Shown: positions 51,468-59,216 of the stretch, in pieces
Position numbering within the stretch: the first letter of the stretch is position 1
Layout of the letters: every line of letters starts with the position of its first letter
Origin: Neobacillus rhizophilus
GTDB taxonomy: Bacteria > Bacillota > Bacilli > Bacillales > Cytobacillaceae
NCBI RefSeq assembly: GCF_018343535.1
Contig: NZ_JAGYPF010000006.1
Span: 1-64,000, forward strand
DNA length: 64,000 nt
Reading direction: 5' to 3'
Made by a program: the position numbers and the translations under genes
Notes under the pieces: model-generated
What the model was told of the DNA's origin: nothing
The model's input: the letters and a program-made list of their open reading frames with translations, nothing else
The model's database searches: none

Positions 51468-52499
51468 CTAATTTACCTTTACCCTTGCTGCTTTTTCCAT
51501 TTTTTCAGCCACAAACTTTACAAGCTCGACAACCCTGACTGAATAACCCCATTCATTGTCATACCATGCCAGCACCTTAATTTTCCTATCACCAATCACC
51601 ATCGTTGATAATCCATCGATAATGGCCGAATGAGAATTTGTATTAAAATCAATGGAGACAAGCGGTTCGGTTGTGTATTCCAAAATCCCGTTTAAATAGC
51701 TGTTCGCAGCATATAGAAAGGCAAGATTAATGTCATCAACAGTTACATCCGTTTTTAAATCAACAACTAAATCAATAAGTGAAACATTGGGGGTTGGCAC
51801 ACGAAGTGCAAGGCCATGCAATTTACCTTTTAAATGCGGCAATACGAGCGAGAGTGACTTTGCCGCACCGGTCGTTGTCGGAATAATACTCTGACCGCAC
51901 GCCCGGGCCCGCCGCAGGTCCTTGTGTGGATTATCAAGATTATTTTGATCATTAGTGTAAGAATGGACCGTGGTCACCAAACCATTTTCAATCCCAAACT
52001 GGTCATCCAGTACTTTTACAACAGGTGCAAGACAATTTGTTGTACATGAAGCATTGGAAATAATAAAATGCCGCTCAACATCCAACTGATCTTGGTTGAC
52101 CCCCATCACGACCGTTATATCCTCGTTCTTACCGGGGGCGGTTAAAATCACTTTCTGTGCCCCTGCCTCTAAGTGCAGCACTGCTTTTTCCCTAGAATTA
52201 AACTTCCCGGTTGCTTCGACAACGATGTCTATTTCATATTCCTTCCAAGGAAGGTATTTAGGGTCCCGGCTATTTAATAACTGAATGGTTCGGCCGTTTA
52301 CAATCAGGTGATTGTCGGCAGGAATCACGTCGCCATTAAATTTGCCATGAATCGTATCATATTTGATTAAGTGGGCCAAGGTTTCAGCCGGATAGCTGGC
52401 ATTGATTGCCACAACATCAAGTGTATCGTCCATAATCGCCTTGCGGAAAACCAGCCTGCCGATTCTTCCAAACCCATTGATGGCTACTCTTGCCTTCAT
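51468..52499 (-). CDS. gapB: Glyceraldehyde-3-phosphate dehydrogenase, GapB type
   Basis: A 343-residue enzyme with NGFGRIGRLVFRK, catalytic cysteine in SNASCTTNCLAP, and AYDTIHG-type phosphate loops. The sequence follows B. subtilis GapB, including INASYPAETLAHLIKYDTIHG; GapB-type enzymes prefer NADP and usually serve gluconeogenesis. Here it is co-directional with zwf (39 bp), behind an HxlR-type promoter, which implies a role in NADPH balance or triose return during formaldehyde assimilation. Confidence 0.92.
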   Translation of the reverse strand: MKARVAINGFGRIGRLVFRKAIMDDTLDVVAINASYPAETLAHLIKYDTIHGKFNGDVIPADNHLIVNGRTIQLLNSRDPKYLPWKEYEIDIVVEATGKFNSREKAVLHLEAGAQKVILTAPGKNEDITVVMGVNQDQLDVERHFIISNASCTTNCLAPVVKVLDDQFGIENGLVTTVHSYTNDQNNLDNPHKDLRRARACGQSIIPTTTGAAKSLSLVLPHLKGKLHGLALRVPTPNVSLIDLVVDLKTDVTVDDINLAFLYAANSYLNGILEYTTEPLVSIDFNTNSHSAIIDGLSTMVIGDRKIKVLAWYDNEWGYSVRVVELVKFVAEKMEKAARVKVN

Positions 52500-52538
52500 T
52501 TCCTCATTCCTCCAATCCTGTCTTTCACTTGTTTTTGC

Positions 52539-54071
52539 TTACCACCAATTAAATCCATCTTCCTCCAATAGTTGATCTGCTGCCCTTGGACCCATTGTTC
52601 CGGCTGAATAACCATGAAGCGGCAAAGCATTTTGCTCAAAAGCATCCAAAATAGGCTGCACCCATTTCCAAGACAGTTCTACCTCTTTCCAATGTACGAA
52701 GAACGTGGAATCACCATTTAGAGCGTCAAATAACAAGAGTTCATAAGCCTCTGGGATATCCTTTTTATTTGCAGAAAAAGTTACCTTAATAGGCTCAATT
52801 TTGCTGTTATTTAACGGATTTTTGCTATTAAACTGAAGGGAAACACTTTCATTTGGACTGATTTCAATGATTAACAGATTAGGAGGTGTTTTCTCATTTT
52901 TTTCTTTATATAAATCTGTTAATGAATTTTTAAATTCAATGACTATTCTAGTAGACTTCTCCTTCATTCTTTTTCCTGTTCGGATATAGAATGGAACGCC
53001 GCCCCAAAAAGCATCATCAATCCATAGACGGGCAGCAATAAATGTGTCATTCATGGAAGAAGGCTTAATTCCAGGTTCCGCTGTGTAGGATGGAACTGAT
53101 TCCCCATTAATCTCCCCAAGACTGTATTGGCCGCGGACCAAGTTTTTTCCGACATCATCCATATTTAACGGTCTCAAGTGTTCTAATACTTTAATCTTCT
53201 GCTTGCGAATCTCTTCTGCACTTATTTTTTTGGGCTGCTGCATGCCAGTCATCATCACTAATTGAAGCAGATGATTCTGGACCATATCACGAATGGCACC
53301 GGCCTGGTCGTAATAACCTGCTCTTTCCTCAACCCCGACCGTTTCGCTTGCGGTAATTTGAATATTGGAAATATGTTTATTGCTCCATAACGCCTGCAGC
53401 ATTGGGTTTGCAAACGCCAAGGCTTCGATATTCTGAACCATCGGCTTGCCGAGATAGTGATCGATAAGATAGATTTCATCTTCTTCAAAGGCTTCTCTTA
53501 ATTTTGCATTTAATTCTTGCGCAGACTTCAAATCATGCCCAAATGGCTTTTCAATCACCAAACGCTTCCATCCCTTGCTTGACCCTAATCCGCTTTTTTT
53601 GATGTTCAGGGCAATCACATCAAAAAACTCCGGGGCAACGGATAAATAAAAGAGGCGATTTTCAGGAATACTCAACTCTTCCTCATATTTTTGAATGACA
53701 TTTAGTAATTGGTTATAACATTCGTGATCCGTAACATCTAAAGCTCGATAATGAAAAAATCGCAAAAATTCCTTTACCTTGTAAGCGTCTACATTATTTG
53801 AACGTTCAGAAAATGATTGCAGTGATTTTTCAACATGTTTTTGAAATGCTTCATCGGACCATTCTCTTCTGCCCAATCCAATGATGGTTAATGAATCGGG
53901 CATTTTTTTATCCAAAAATAAATTAAACAGCGAAGGAATTATTTTTCTCTTTGCCAAATCACCGGTTGCGCCAAACAAAACGAATGTCAACGAATCCAAT
54001 TTCGATGGCTTCATACTGTTGAAATCACTGACGACTGATTTAAACTCCTTAGGAATCATTACACCATTCAT
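52539..54071 (-). CDS. zwf: Glucose-6-phosphate dehydrogenase
   Basis: A 510-residue enzyme, a little longer than B. subtilis Zwf. N-terminal LFGATGDLAKRKIIPSLF binds NADP, RLVIEKPFGHDLKSA is the conserved substrate loop, and LIDHYLGKPMVQN holds the active-site histidine region. Together with GndA it opens the oxidative loop in which fructose-6-phosphate from formaldehyde is burned to CO2 with NADPH gain. Start 54071 follows AGGAGGGG. First gene of the zwf-gapB operon. Confidence 0.94.
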   Translation of the reverse strand: MNGVMIPKEFKSVVSDFNSMKPSKLDSLTFVLFGATGDLAKRKIIPSLFNLFLDKKMPDSLTIIGLGRREWSDEAFQKHVEKSLQSFSERSNNVDAYKVKEFLRFFHYRALDVTDHECYNQLLNVIQKYEEELSIPENRLFYLSVAPEFFDVIALNIKKSGLGSSKGWKRLVIEKPFGHDLKSAQELNAKLREAFEEDEIYLIDHYLGKPMVQNIEALAFANPMLQALWSNKHISNIQITASETVGVEERAGYYDQAGAIRDMVQNHLLQLVMMTGMQQPKKISAEEIRKQKIKVLEHLRPLNMDDVGKNLVRGQYSLGEINGESVPSYTAEPGIKPSSMNDTFIAARLWIDDAFWGGVPFYIRTGKRMKEKSTRIVIEFKNSLTDLYKEKNEKTPPNLLIIEISPNESVSLQFNSKNPLNNSKIEPIKVTFSANKKDIPEAYELLLFDALNGDSTFFVHWKEVELSWKWVQPILDAFEQNALPLHGYSAGTMGPRAADQLLEEDGFNWW

Positions 54072-54154
54072 GCTATCCCCTCCTGATTGTTAGATTTTTT
54101 AAACCCTCTTATAAACAAATTTCCCAGTAGTTTGTTATTGTTTCTTATGAAAAT

Positions 54155-54210
54155 AGTATAATCTCAAAAAATTTTGTTTGTAAGTACGCACTTTTTTATT
54201 ATATAGTATA
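54155..54210 (-). promoter_or_regulatory. HxlR-type promoter for zwf-gapB
   Basis: On the minus strand: operator block 54182-54210 (TATACTATATAA ... AAGTGCGTACTT), -35 CTTACA (54179-54184), 18-bp spacer, -10 TATACT (54155-54160). Same layout as for glpX, again next to a divergent hxlR copy. Confidence 0.75.
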
Positions 54211-54267
54211 GAAAAATACACTTAATTCTGATAATTCTGACTTGAAGAGAGCAAGGAGGAAGACAAA

Positions 54268-54636
54268 ATGGGCCATTTATGTGAGAAAATCTTTAATTGT
54301 GAAAAGGAATTAACATTATCCATCATTAGCGGCAAATGGAAAATGCTGATTATGTGGCATTTAGGGAAAGAGGGGACAAAACGGTTTGGTGAATTAAAAT
54401 CTATGATTCCGGGAATTACTCATCGGATGCTCGTAAGCCAATTAAGGGAACTTGAGGATGACCTGATCGTTTCACGGGAAGTGTATCCGGTTGTTCCTCC
54501 GAGAGTGGAATATTCACTTACGGAACGCGGAATAAGTCTTATGCCTATTCTCGAATCCATGCATGAATGGGGAAAACAATATATTGAAACCGCTTTACCA
54601 GAGAAATCAAACAAAATACTAAATTCTTTTAATTAA
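54268..54636 (+). CDS. hxlR: HxlR-family transcriptional regulator, copy 2
   Basis: A 122-residue paralogue of the regulator at 51038, with the same core (FNCEKELTLSIISGKWKMLIMWHLGKEG, then GITHRMLVSQLRELEDD and VSREVYPVVPPRVEYSLT) and the same FNCEKE cysteine. Start at 54268 follows AAGGAGG. It is divergent from zwf as copy 1 is from glpX, so the two regulator/operon modules may have arisen by duplication or may tune separate inputs. Confidence 0.92.
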   Translation: MGHLCEKIFNCEKELTLSIISGKWKMLIMWHLGKEGTKRFGELKSMIPGITHRMLVSQLRELEDDLIVSREVYPVVPPRVEYSLTERGISLMPILESMHEWGKQYIETALPEKSNKILNSFN

Positions 54637-54678
54637 TTAAAGGGCTTTCAAGTTATCCTTTCCTATCTTCAGCCAAAA

Positions 54679-54723
54679 AAGACGACTTAAAAATTCATAA
54701 AATGAATTTTGAGTCGTCTTTTT
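54679..54723 (+). terminator. Terminator of hxlR copy 2
   Basis: AAGACGACT...AAAATTCAT pairs with ATGAATTTT...AGTCGTCTT (long stem, small internal mismatch), followed by TTT. Confidence 0.8.
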
Positions 54724-54759
54724 ATTCCCTATTGATTTCCTTGAAAGTATACTTTTTTT

Positions 54760-54813
54760 CACTATCTAACAAAAAAGTGTGTACTTGTTAAAACCCATTA
54801 TGTACCTAATAAT
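54760..54813 (+). promoter_or_regulatory. HxlR-type promoter for nitrilase-GNAT
   Basis: Operator block 54760-54786 (CACTATCTAAC ... AAGTGTGTACTT), -35 CTTGTT (54784-54789), 18-bp spacer, -10 AATAAT (54808-54813). Nearly identical over more than 50 bp to the promoter of the other GNAT gene (21581-21636, opposite strand). Confidence 0.7.
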
Positions 54814-54882
54814 AACAATAACACCATTTCATAGACAGTAATATACCAAAATTGAATTTTGCTTAAAAAAGGAGGAGAGACT

Positions 54883-55761
54883 ATGAAGCTAAGAGTTTCA
54901 GCGGTACAGTATCATCTTCATACAATAAGTTCATTTGAACAGTTTTCTAACCAGGTAGAACATTATATTAAAACTGCTGCAGAATTTGAATCAAACTTTA
55001 TCTTATTCCCAGAATTTTTCACCACGCAGCTACTGTCTATTAGTAATAATCAGGGAGAGCCCCTGACCATTCAAGATCTTCCGAATTTCACTGAACAATA
55101 CCTAAGCTTATTTAAAAATTTGGCCATGCAAACAAAGATGCACATTATTGGAGGAACCCACATTCTCCGAAAGGGTGGACAATTATATAACGTTGCACAC
55201 CTATTTTATCCTGATGGAAGAGTTGCTGAACAATCAAAACTTCATCTTACTCCAACTGAAATTAAAGAGTGGAAAATAACACCTGGTGAAAAACTGGAAG
55301 TGTTTGAAACTGATAAAGGCAAAATTGCCATGTTAACTTGCTATGATATTGAATTCCCAGAAATAGTTCGGATAGCAAAGGCAAAGGGAGCTGACATCAT
55401 TTTTAGTCCATCTTGTACTGATGATCGGCACGGATTCCACCGTGTTCGATACACCAGCCATGCCAGGGCAATAGAAAATCAAATCTATGTTGTGACCACC
55501 GGAACTGTTGGTTCCCTTCCAACAATTGATTTTATGCGGGCGAACTTTGGCCAAGCTGCAGTAATTACACCTAACGATATCCCCTTCCCTCCTCGTGGTA
55601 TTCAAGCAGAGGGTGAAATGAATCAAGATATGATCATAACAGCCGACTTAGATTTGAACCTTCTTTATCAAGTTCGTGAAAGTGGTTCCGTCACAACTTG
55701 GCGTGATCGCCGTATAGATTTATATCCAGATTGGCTGCCCGCAAAAACTCATTCGACATAA
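54883..55761 (+). CDS. Nitrilase-superfamily carbon-nitrogen hydrolase
   Basis: A 292-residue enzyme with the Glu-Lys-Cys triad: glutamate in ILFPEFF, lysine in EQSKLHLTPTE and cysteine in MLTCYDIEFPE. The second glutamate of the fold is present in HARAIENQIY. It hydrolyses an amide, nitrile or carbamoyl group; the substrate is unknown. In B. subtilis YhcX a GNAT and a nitrilase domain are fused, and here the same two parts are separate genes in reverse order. Start at 54883 after AAAGGAGGAGAG. The shared operator type ties it to formaldehyde assimilation. Confidence 0.85.
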   Translation: MKLRVSAVQYHLHTISSFEQFSNQVEHYIKTAAEFESNFILFPEFFTTQLLSISNNQGEPLTIQDLPNFTEQYLSLFKNLAMQTKMHIIGGTHILRKGGQLYNVAHLFYPDGRVAEQSKLHLTPTEIKEWKITPGEKLEVFETDKGKIAMLTCYDIEFPEIVRIAKAKGADIIFSPSCTDDRHGFHRVRYTSHARAIENQIYVVTTGTVGSLPTIDFMRANFGQAAVITPNDIPFPPRGIQAEGEMNQDMIITADLDLNLLYQVRESGSVTTWRDRRIDLYPDWLPAKTHST

Positions 55762-55780
55762 TTTAGGGGGTAAGGAAGCG

Positions 55781-56446
55781 GTGTATTTTAAAAAATTTTT
55801 TGTCTTCAATCAAGATCGTGCCGTCCCAGCTATAATCCGAAATTATACAGAAAAAGATTTTTCAGATTTAATCCGTGTTCAACAGGAAAGTTTTCCTCCT
55901 CCATTTCCTCCAGAATTATGGTGGAATAGAGAACAATTGAATAATCATATTACTTTATTCCCCGAGGGTGCCCTTTGCATTGAGGTTGATGGAAAAATTG
56001 CAGGTTCTATGACTGGTCTGTTGGTTGATTTTGATTCTAGACATCCAGAACATACATGGGAGGAAATCACAGATAACGGTTATATCCGTAATCATAATCC
56101 CCACGGTAATACTCTTTATGTTGTTGATATAAGCGTGAGTCCCTCCTATCGAACTCTCGGATTAGGTAAATGGTTAATGATGTCAATGTATGATGTAGTT
56201 GTTTTTAAAGGTTTAGAACGATTGCTTGGCGGAGGAAGGATGCCAGGCTATCATAAAAAAGCAAGAGAACTGACCCCTGAACAATACTTGGATGCTGTTG
56301 TAAAAGGGGAATTAAAAGACCCTGTTATCACGTTTTTGCTTCGTTGTGGTCGTACCCCAGTTCAAATTGTCGCAAACTATTTGGAAGATGAAGAGTCGTG
56401 CAATTTTGGAACATTGATGGAGTGGAAAAATCCCTTTATCAGTTAG
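55781..56446 (+). CDS. GNAT-family N-acetyltransferase, nitrilase partner
   Basis: A 221-residue GNAT protein. IIRNYTEKDFSDLIRVQQESFPPPFPPELWW opens the domain; VVDISVSPSYRTLGLGKWLMMSMYD holds the acetyl-CoA loop R-x-x-G-x-G. It resembles the GNAT half of YhcX-type fusions. Start is GTG 55781 after GGGGTAAGG. It is 19 bp from the nitrilase stop, so the two are coupled and probably act on one compound. Confidence 0.83.
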   Translation: MYFKKFFVFNQDRAVPAIIRNYTEKDFSDLIRVQQESFPPPFPPELWWNREQLNNHITLFPEGALCIEVDGKIAGSMTGLLVDFDSRHPEHTWEEITDNGYIRNHNPHGNTLYVVDISVSPSYRTLGLGKWLMMSMYDVVVFKGLERLLGGGRMPGYHKKARELTPEQYLDAVVKGELKDPVITFLLRCGRTPVQIVANYLEDEESCNFGTLMEWKNPFIS

Positions 56447-56453
56447 AAAAAAT

Positions 56454-56483
56454 AATCCCCATCTCTAATTCAGGATGGGGATT
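56454..56483. terminator. Bidirectional terminator between GNAT gene and rpe
   Basis: AATCCCCATC pairs perfectly with GATGGGGATT around ten bases. The minus strand continues ATTTTTT, suiting rpe; the plus strand has a looser T-rich tail. Confidence 0.75.
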
Positions 56484-56526
56484 TGGTTATTATTTAAATA
56501 ACTTGTTAAACATTATACTTCTTGAC

Positions 56527-57192
56527 TCAATATGAAACTATTTCTTTTGCATTCCTAATTTCTCTAATTGCCTTACCTCGATCAGATTGATTGTATATTG
56601 CTGATCCAGCAACAAGGACATTAGCTCCTGCCTCAATGCAGAGTTTTGCTGTTTCCAAATTTACTCCGCCATCTATTTCAATTTCAACATCCAAATTTTT
56701 TTCTTCTACCATTCTTGCAACCTGTCTAATTTTTGGCAGGACAGAATGTATGAATGATTGCCCGCCAAAACCTGGATTAACGGTCATCAGCAATACAAGG
56801 TCGATATCTTCCAGAATATGTTGAATGAAAGAGACTGGTGTGTGTGGATTTAATACTACTCCCGCCTTGATCCCTGCTGATTTAATTTGGTGAATGGCAC
56901 TATGCAAATGTGTGCATGCTTCCACATGAATGGTTAATATATCTGCACCTGCTTTTGCAAACGCCCCAATGTATCTTTCTGGATTTTCTATCATTAAATG
57001 AACATCTAGCGGTAAATTTGTGACTGGTCGAATTGCTTCTACAATTAGTGGACCAATTGTTATATTCGGAACAAAATGACCATCCATTACATCAACATGA
57101 ATATAATCGGCTCCGCCCCTTTCAACATCTTTTATTTCATCTTCAAGCCTTGCAAAGTTGGCTGAAAGAATGGAGGGTGCAATTTTGATCAT
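56527..57192 (-). CDS. rpe: Ribulose-phosphate 3-epimerase
   Basis: A 221-residue TIM-barrel enzyme that interconverts xylulose-5-phosphate and ribulose-5-phosphate, restoring the formaldehyde acceptor. Motifs: IAPSILSANFARL, HVDVMDGHFVPNITIGP, LMTVNPGFGGQ and EIDGGVN. Last gene of the oxidoreductase-transaldolase-rpe operon, 23 bp behind the transaldolase. Confidence 0.95.
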   Translation of the reverse strand: MIKIAPSILSANFARLEDEIKDVERGGADYIHVDVMDGHFVPNITIGPLIVEAIRPVTNLPLDVHLMIENPERYIGAFAKAGADILTIHVEACTHLHSAIHQIKSAGIKAGVVLNPHTPVSFIQHILEDIDLVLLMTVNPGFGGQSFIHSVLPKIRQVARMVEEKNLDVEIEIDGGVNLETAKLCIEAGANVLVAGSAIYNQSDRGKAIREIRNAKEIVSY

Positions 57193-57215
57193 CCAAAAAA
57201 TACCTCTGCTTTCTA

Positions 57216-57905
57216 TTAAATTTTTATTTTATTCGCATCTATAATACTCTTCTCTCCATATGCCGTTTGCCATTCTTCAATAAATACTTTCACATTTGCT
57301 TCCGTTGCACGATGTGAAAGAAATAATCTTAGAATATCCGGTGGGACTGTAACACCGTGTGCTCCAATTAGACAGACATCATGCACTTGTTGGACACTTT
57401 TAAAACTTGCAGCAAGCACTTTACTGTTAAAGTGATGTTTTTCTATTATTTCTACAATCTCCTTCACCACATTAACAGCATTTCCATCAAGGTTTTCTAT
57501 TCGATTAACATAAGGAGTAACATATGTGGCACCTGCTTTTGCTGCTAGATATCCTTGTAATGGTGTATATATGGCGGTAGCCATTGTTCTTACACCGGAT
57601 TCGCTTAATGCTTTTATTGCCTTGATTCCTTCTTTCGTCGCAGGTACTTTAATTACCAATTTATCTAGTATATTCTCACGGATATAGTTAGCCTCTTTCA
57701 CTATTTCTTCTGCATTAACAGCTAGTGTTTGAATAAATAACTCTCGATTACATCCTATTACTTCTCTGATTTCCTCAAGTAACAGCAAAAAATTCTTTTT
57801 TTCTTTTACAATAATGCTTGGGTTTGTTGTAACACCATCAATTGGATAATATTCAACAAGTTCCCTAATATCATTTAGATTGGCTGAATCAATTATTAAT
57901 TGCAT
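57216..57905 (-). CDS. Fsa/TalC-type transaldolase
   Basis: A 229-residue class I aldolase of the small transaldolase family. LIIDSANLNDIRELVEYYPIDGVTTNPSI opens the barrel; the Schiff-base lysine is in LVIKVPATKEG. Members are either transaldolases or fructose-6-phosphate aldolases, and sequence alone does not decide. In this operon transaldolase activity would make sedoheptulose-7-phosphate for pentose regeneration. Start at 57905 after AAAGGAG; the upstream extension to 57956 overlaps the previous gene's end. Confidence 0.88.
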   Translation of the reverse strand: MQLIIDSANLNDIRELVEYYPIDGVTTNPSIIVKEKKNFLLLLEEIREVIGCNRELFIQTLAVNAEEIVKEANYIRENILDKLVIKVPATKEGIKAIKALSESGVRTMATAIYTPLQGYLAAKAGATYVTPYVNRIENLDGNAVNVVKEIVEIIEKHHFNSKVLAASFKSVQQVHDVCLIGAHGVTVPPDILRLFLSHRATEANVKVFIEEWQTAYGEKSIIDANKIKI

Positions 57906-57952
57906 AATTACAACTCCTTTATTAGCAGCATTATAAATTTTCTTCCTGGACT

Positions 57953-58957
57953 TCAAATTGAGTTGGTTGACACCGCCAGATCGGCAGGATAGACAAGTCC
58001 AATTTGTTTCCGTGCCTCGTCCATAACTTCTAGTGTAATTAGCGAATTTTTAAAAGAATTGATGTTAGACTCGAATTGGTTACGATTTATTAAATCAATA
58101 AATTCTTTAACCTCATAATACATTGAATTTTCTTCTTGAAATTGAGTAATATCTTCAAACCTTCCATCCTTGTAACGAATTTGCACTTTTGTCGGAGTTT
58201 CAATTTGATCGATTATCATGCTTCCTAGTTCGCCCTGAATTTCTGATGGGATATAGGAGTTGGCTATTTTTGAGTGTACTAAAACAGCTTCGCTTTCTTT
58301 ATATTTACAAAGGATACTTCCTTCACCATCTACTCCAGATTCAAGCAATATACCATTTGCTTTTATTTGTAAAGGTTTTCCGAATAAAGCGACCATAGGA
58401 TATATACAATAAACGCCAATATCCATTAGAGAACCATTGGAGAAAATAGGATTAAATGCATTTAAAATGGTTCCTTCTTTATATGCATCATAACGGGAAG
58501 AGTATTTACAAAAGCTTGCAATATACCGGCGGACTTTCCCAATTTTATGCAGATTATTTTGGATACTTTTAAAATTGGGGAGACATGTTGTTTTTAAAGC
58601 TTCCATTAACAATACTTTATTTTTTGTTGCTGTGGTAATCATAGTTTGTAATTCTGCTATATTCGATGCAATCGGTTTTTCACAAAGAACATGTTTACCA
58701 TAGTTCATACAAATGATGGCCTGTTCTGAGTGAAATGAATTAGGGCTTGCAATATAGACAGCATCAATTTCCTTACTTCTTGCCATCTCTAAGACATCCG
58801 TAAAGATTGTTGTAACCCCATACTTTTTTGCAAACTTTCTAGCGGTTTCTTCAGTTCGAGAATACACAGCGGTTAAGGAAAAATCCTCTACCAAACTTGC
58901 TGCTTTAATAAACTTCTCGGTAATCTGATTTGTTCCGATAATTCCAAAACGTATCAT
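57953..58957 (-). CDS. Gfo/Idh/MocA-family oxidoreductase
   Basis: A 334-residue NAD(P)-dependent dehydrogenase. N-terminal IRFGIIGTNQITEKFI binds the dinucleotide, HVLCEKPIASN carries the conserved E-K-P, and the C-terminal part has the alpha/beta substrate domain, with SLMDIGVYC in place of the common G-x-x-x-D-x-G-x-H. The expected catalytic histidine after IG(V/T) is tyrosine-cysteine here, so chemistry may differ. Start 58957 follows AAGGAGG. It heads the tal-rpe operon under an HxlR-type promoter; a sugar phosphate substrate is likely, but the role is unknown. Confidence 0.8.
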   Translation of the reverse strand: MIRFGIIGTNQITEKFIKAASLVEDFSLTAVYSRTEETARKFAKKYGVTTIFTDVLEMARSKEIDAVYIASPNSFHSEQAIICMNYGKHVLCEKPIASNIAELQTMITTATKNKVLLMEALKTTCLPNFKSIQNNLHKIGKVRRYIASFCKYSSRYDAYKEGTILNAFNPIFSNGSLMDIGVYCIYPMVALFGKPLQIKANGILLESGVDGEGSILCKYKESEAVLVHSKIANSYIPSEIQGELGSMIIDQIETPTKVQIRYKDGRFEDITQFQEENSMYYEVKEFIDLINRNQFESNINSFKNSLITLEVMDEARKQIGLVYPADLAVSTNSI

Positions 58958-59015
58958 AGATTGCCTCCTTGTATTTTTCCTTTCAATATACAAGTCACCG
59001 TTACCTAGTATACTT

Positions 59016-59071
59016 ATTATAAATTGGATAATTTGTCTAAGTAAGTACGCACTTTATTATCATATAGTGTT
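59016..59071 (-). promoter_or_regulatory. HxlR-type promoter for oxidoreductase-tal-rpe
   Basis: On the minus strand: operator block 59043-59071 (AACACTATATGA ... AAGTGCGTACTT), -35 CTTACT (59040-59045), 18-bp spacer, -10 TATAAT (59016-59021). Confidence 0.75.
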
Positions 59072-59103
59072 TAAAGATATACTATGGGTTTAGTTCATGG
59101 GCG

Positions 59104-59130
59104 GTTCATGGGGACGGTTCTGATGAACCA
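59104..59130. repeat. GGGGACGGTTCT repeat copy
   Basis: GGTTCATGGGGACGGTTCTG ending in GATGAACC: the same core as the other copies, with different outer arms (GGTTCAT/ATGAACC). Confidence 0.65.
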
Positions 59131-59146
59131 AATTTATATCTAAAAA

Positions 59147-59209
59147 AAGTGCCTGTCACACCCCGAATAATGTCAAAGAAATAGACAAATGCGGAGGTGA
59201 CAGGCACTT
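59147..59209 (-). terminator. Terminator with AAGTGCCTGTCAC arms
   Basis: AAGTGCCTGTCAC (59147-59159) pairs with GTGACAGGCACTT (59197-59209). On the minus strand seven Ts follow, ending the dipeptidase gene. The arms match those at 11280-11327. Confidence 0.78.
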
Positions 59210-59216
59210 ATTTTAT

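Noticed and set aside
19318..59071. Recently transferred genomic island
   Set aside because: No integrase, tRNA-flanked ends, insertion sequences or clear change of base composition were seen; the dispersed repeats occur both outside and near the cluster.
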